A stretch of DNA of 64,000 nt, taken from NCBI GenBank assembly GCA_963969345.1, contig OZ017768.1:5108718-5172717 (forward strand). The letters run 5' to 3'. The DNA comes from Turbatrix aceti. Its lineage: Eukaryota > Nematoda > Chromadorea > Rhabditida > Panagrolaimidae. The position numbers and the translations under genes were made by a program. The notes under the pieces were generated by a model, which made no database searches, was not told the DNA's origin, and worked only from the letters and a program-made list of their open reading frames with translations. Each line of letters opens with the position of its first letter. Within the stretch, counting starts at the first letter, position 1. Shown here in pieces: positions 61,442 to 64,000 of this stretch.

Positions 61442-62365
61442 ATGGCACCTCCCCTCCCAGTAGTCTCAATGGAGGACGTGGAACTCTTCCCGCTTTCCTC
61501 TCCGTCATCCCGCGTGCCATCCGCGATCAGACCAACTCGCCTGGCCACTCCACTCGACGTCAAGGCCTGCAGAGCACTCCTCGCAGCTGGCGAACCTCTC
61601 TGGTGGTCTCGACTCATCATTTCCATCCGTGGCTTCGTCGTCAACTTTGACAACTTCGCCGCCGACGATGCGAGGCTCTTTTCCACCGACGATGCTTTCA
61701 TTTCACTCCACAGAGCCTTCGTCGAGGACGGCAGCACCGTAGCCGGAGCGATGGCAGACAACCTCGCCGTGTTCACGTCCGTCGAAGGGCTGGGAGACCT
61801 CCTAGAGGCGCTGGACGCCGGCAAAGCGGTGCCAGAAAAGGACAATCCCTTCCTCGCCTCTTCCACGGCGCCCGCCTTTGAGGCCCTCTTCGGTACCCCC
61901 AATGCGGCTACCTACAGGGTGGCCAATCTCCAGAAAGAGGCGTATTACACGTTTACGCGTATCCTGAGCACCCTGCTCAAACGCTGGGCCACCGCTGTCA
62001 CTCCTAAGAAGGGCATCCGCTTTGACAAGGATCCCGAATGGCAGCCGGACAACCGGGTCGTGCTCTTCCAGGAGTTCTACAGCGGAAATCGTACGTGGGT
62101 GCTCACGGACTTCGACCGGCACATCCTCGCGCACTGGCGACCCAAAGGCACGCATGTCATCTTCGGCGACCGACAAATTGAGAAAAAGCAGCGGGCGGGA
62201 TTCAACCTCTGCGATCACTGCGGCATGCTCGAGCAGTTTCCCGGGCAGTTTGCACTCATGGACAAATTTCGACTGTGTTCCAGTGAATGCCTGGAAAGCC
62301 TCATCGAAGAGGCCAACGCCCTGCCTGCGGCGGCTTCCAATACCGTTAACATCAAGATACGATAA
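61442..62365 (+). CDS. Uncharacterised 307-aa protein with C-terminal zinc-finger-like motif
   Basis: A single uninterrupted frame from ATG 61442 to TAA 62365, preceded by an acceptor-like GATTTCCAG and followed by AATAAA at 62469-62474. I do not recognise the family. The first 180 residues are rich in Ala, Leu and acidic residues with no evident motif. The C-terminal part has Cys-x2-Cys (CDHC) and, 18 residues later, Cys-x3-Cys (CSSEC). The ending KFRLCSSEC recalls FCS/TRASH-type treble-clef zinc fingers, which bind zinc and sometimes nucleic acid or protein. Codon use is GC-rich against AT-rich surroundings, supporting real coding sequence. A truncated inverted copy lies at 59641-59957, so the gene or its carrier has been duplicated. 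It could be a cellular gene or a domesticated mobile-element gene. Confidence 0.7.
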   Translation: MAPPLPVVSMEDVELFPLSSPSSRVPSAIRPTRLATPLDVKACRALLAAGEPLWWSRLIISIRGFVVNFDNFAADDARLFSTDDAFISLHRAFVEDGSTVAGAMADNLAVFTSVEGLGDLLEALDAGKAVPEKDNPFLASSTAPAFEALFGTPNAATYRVANLQKEAYYTFTRILSTLLKRWATAVTPKKGIRFDKDPEWQPDNRVVLFQEFYSGNRTWVLTDFDRHILAHWRPKGTHVIFGDRQIEKKQRAGFNLCDHCGMLEQFPGQFALMDKFRLCSSECLESLIEEANALPAAASNTVNIKIR

Positions 62366-63077
62366 CGCGTCTGGCATCCATTGCCCCTTTATTATCACAA
62401 CCGTGCCCAGAACCTATTCTCACGGCGAAGAAGCAAGGGGCGATTACAGTACTTGTATAAAAATTTCAAATAAAGCCTGCATATTACAGTGATTTTTTTC
62501 TTGCCTGCGTGGTTCCGCCGCTTTGGACAGACGAATTTCTTGTTCGCGGACGTACACAAAAGTTTTTCTATTTTTGTTAACGCGAACATTTTGACCGTGT
62601 TCGTGAACGAACATCGAGATTTTTTATCAACAATTCAAAATTTTTTTCGCCGGCGTAAAAAAACAAAAAAAAACGCAAAACATAAATTTAAAAAAAATCT
62701 GTTTTTTTTCCAAACGTCCGCCCCTCCCTACCCGCCGCCCTCTGCGCTTTTTGCATCCTTTCCTCGGGCAAACCTGATAAGCAGAGTCACATGAATTTTT
62801 TAACGCGCCACTCAGACGCCGTTCCAAATTAACAAATCAAAGTAAAACAACGAAGGATGTGTGTGAAAAACGAGTGATCACGATCACATAATATTTAGCT
62901 TTTAGACCCAAAAAAAACAAAGAAAAACAACAAAACGGAAGCACAGCAGATAGAGTTGTAAATGTACTCTGCGGGTGTCAACCAACATCGCAGAATAAGG
63001 ACTCCGAAGAAACTGGCATTCATAACCAAATCTGCTCGCGAGAGATTGTCTTGCCCCGTAGCACGCTGCCGCCCAGA
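62366..63077. other. Intergenic region between convergent gene ends
   Basis: Holds the 3' UTR of the 61442 gene (AATAAA at 62469-62474) and the 3' UTR of eIF4A from the other strand. No further gene is seen. Confidence 0.5.
62469..62474 (+). terminator. Polyadenylation signal of the 61442 gene
   Basis: AATAAA about 104 bp after the stop codon. Confidence 0.5.
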
Positions 63078-64000
63078 CTACGAGATGGCGGGAAGATCGG
63101 CTGGCATTTCCTCGATTTGTGTATTGTAGTAAGTCTCGATGTCCTTGATTGTGCGTTCGTCAGCAGGGGTTTTGAAGTTGATAGCGATACCTTTGCGGCC
63201 AAATCGACCAGAACGACCGATGCTGAAAAAATGGGAAAATTGGTTGCGAGATAAGAATAAGGAAAAAAACGGTAACGATAACGAAGGTCATAACTCCAGG
63301 CGCCCGACAATTAACAGCACCAAACGGAGAAAATCATCCCCAAAAAATGCAAAAAAAAAGAACTTACCGGTGAATGTAGTTCTCGCGATTAGCGGGAAGG
63401 TCGTAGTTGATGACAACAGACACCTGTTGCACATCGATACCGCGGGCAAGCAGATCGGTAGTGATGAGGACACGCGAAGTGCCGGTACGGAACTCGCGCA
63501 TAATCTGATCGCGGTCCTTCTGTTCCATGTCACCGTGCATGTACGACACCGTGAACTGATGATTCGTCAATTCCTCTGCGAGATGCTCGACTCTCTTGCG
63601 CGTGTTGCAGAAGACAACCGACTGAGAGACGTTGATGGTCTGGTAGAGATCGCAGAGCGTCTCGAGCTTCCACTCGTCAGATTCGAGTGCGACGAAGAAC
63701 TGCCGGATACCCTCGAGGGTGACTTCGTCCTTCTTGATGAGAATGCGGATGGGATCACGCATGAACTTCTTCGTCACTTCGAGGACGTCGATGGGCATCG
63801 TAGCAGAGAGGAGGACGACCTGGACCTCGTTGGGCATCTTGGTGAAGACCTCGTAGATCTGGTCCTTGAAACCGCGGGAAAGCATCTCGTCGGCTTCGTC
63901 GAGGACGAACATCTTGATGCTCGAGGTGGCTGAAATAACACAAAAATAGCCCAAAAAAAGGAATAAAGACAAAACTCACAGAGATATCCACGGAGAATCA
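63078..64000 (-). CDS. EIF4A: Eukaryotic initiation factor 4A (DEAD-box helicase), 3' part
   Basis: Three exons are visible on the minus strand: 64000-63980 (partial, cut by the window end), 63929-63368 and 63222-63078 ending in TAG. Introns are 50 and 145 nt. eIF4A is the ATP-dependent RNA helicase of the cap-binding complex eIF4F, unwinding 5' UTRs for ribosome scanning. Visible motifs are DEAD (VLDEADEM), SAT (LLSATMP), the motif V region [15 protein letters not shown] and motif [15 protein letters not shown]. The C-terminus reads [20 protein letters not shown], like other eIF4A proteins. Presence of [11 protein letters not shown] and EGIRQF favours eIF4A over eIF4A3, though the N-terminus needed to confirm this lies outside the window. 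Confidence 0.93.

Overview
The window is eukaryotic nuclear DNA, most likely from a nematode. The evidence is short introns (about 42-60 nt in many places) ending in TTTTCAG or TTTTTAG, splice acceptors lying directly before or a few bases before start codons (as expected for spliced-leader trans-splicing), and two secreted gene families typical of nematode innate immunity: a GH25 (LYS-type) lysozyme-like protein and divergent C-type-lectin-domain (CTLD) proteins. Species assignment is inference; no rRNA, tRNA or mitochondrial marker was seen.

Layout. (1) 1-7.9 kb: no convincing gene; AT-rich, homopolymer-rich DNA with a decayed hAT-like MITE near 5.3-5.6 kb. (2) 7.9-28.5 kb, minus strand: one complete eight-exon gene for PAS-domain serine/threonine kinase (PASK). 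All exon phases join to a 1398-residue protein. It has two very large introns (10.2 and 4.8 kb) in which no nested gene was found. (3) 28.5-30.5 kb: intergenic. (4) 30.5-52.2 kb: a large nested palindromic amplicon. A unit of lysozyme-like gene, pseudo-copy of the last PDHB exon, second inverted pseudo-copy of that exon, three-CTLD gene and truncated one-CTLD gene occurs as U1 and partial U2 in one orientation, and as U3 and U4 in the other. The right-hand end of U4 runs into the intact pyruvate dehydrogenase E1-beta (PDHB) gene. Later insertions mark single copies: a 1061-bp TIR element in U1, and a hAT-like MITE and a solo LTR in U3. (5) 51.8-55.9 kb, minus strand: intact PDHB (359 aa) and SURF4 (276 aa). 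(6) 57.8-60 kb: a nest of small foldback repeats beside a truncated inverted copy of the gene at 61.4 kb. (7) 61.4-62.4 kb, plus strand: an unrecognised 307-aa protein with a C-terminal C2-C2 zinc-finger-like motif. (8) 63.1-64.0 kb, minus strand: the 3' part of eIF4A, cut by the window edge.

How it fits together: the flanking genes are housekeeping (PASK, PDHB, SURF4, eIF4A). The central block is a recently and repeatedly inverted-duplicated cluster of predicted secreted, possibly defence-related proteins. It appears to have been seeded at the 3' end of PDHB, since all six extra PDHB fragments share one 13-nt deletion that the real gene lacks. Each unit carries sense and antisense copies of PDHB exon 4, so a read-through transcript would fold into a long double-stranded RNA matching PDHB. 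This palindrome is the most unusual structure in the window. The near-identity of its copies means an assembly artefact or recent gene conversion must be considered.
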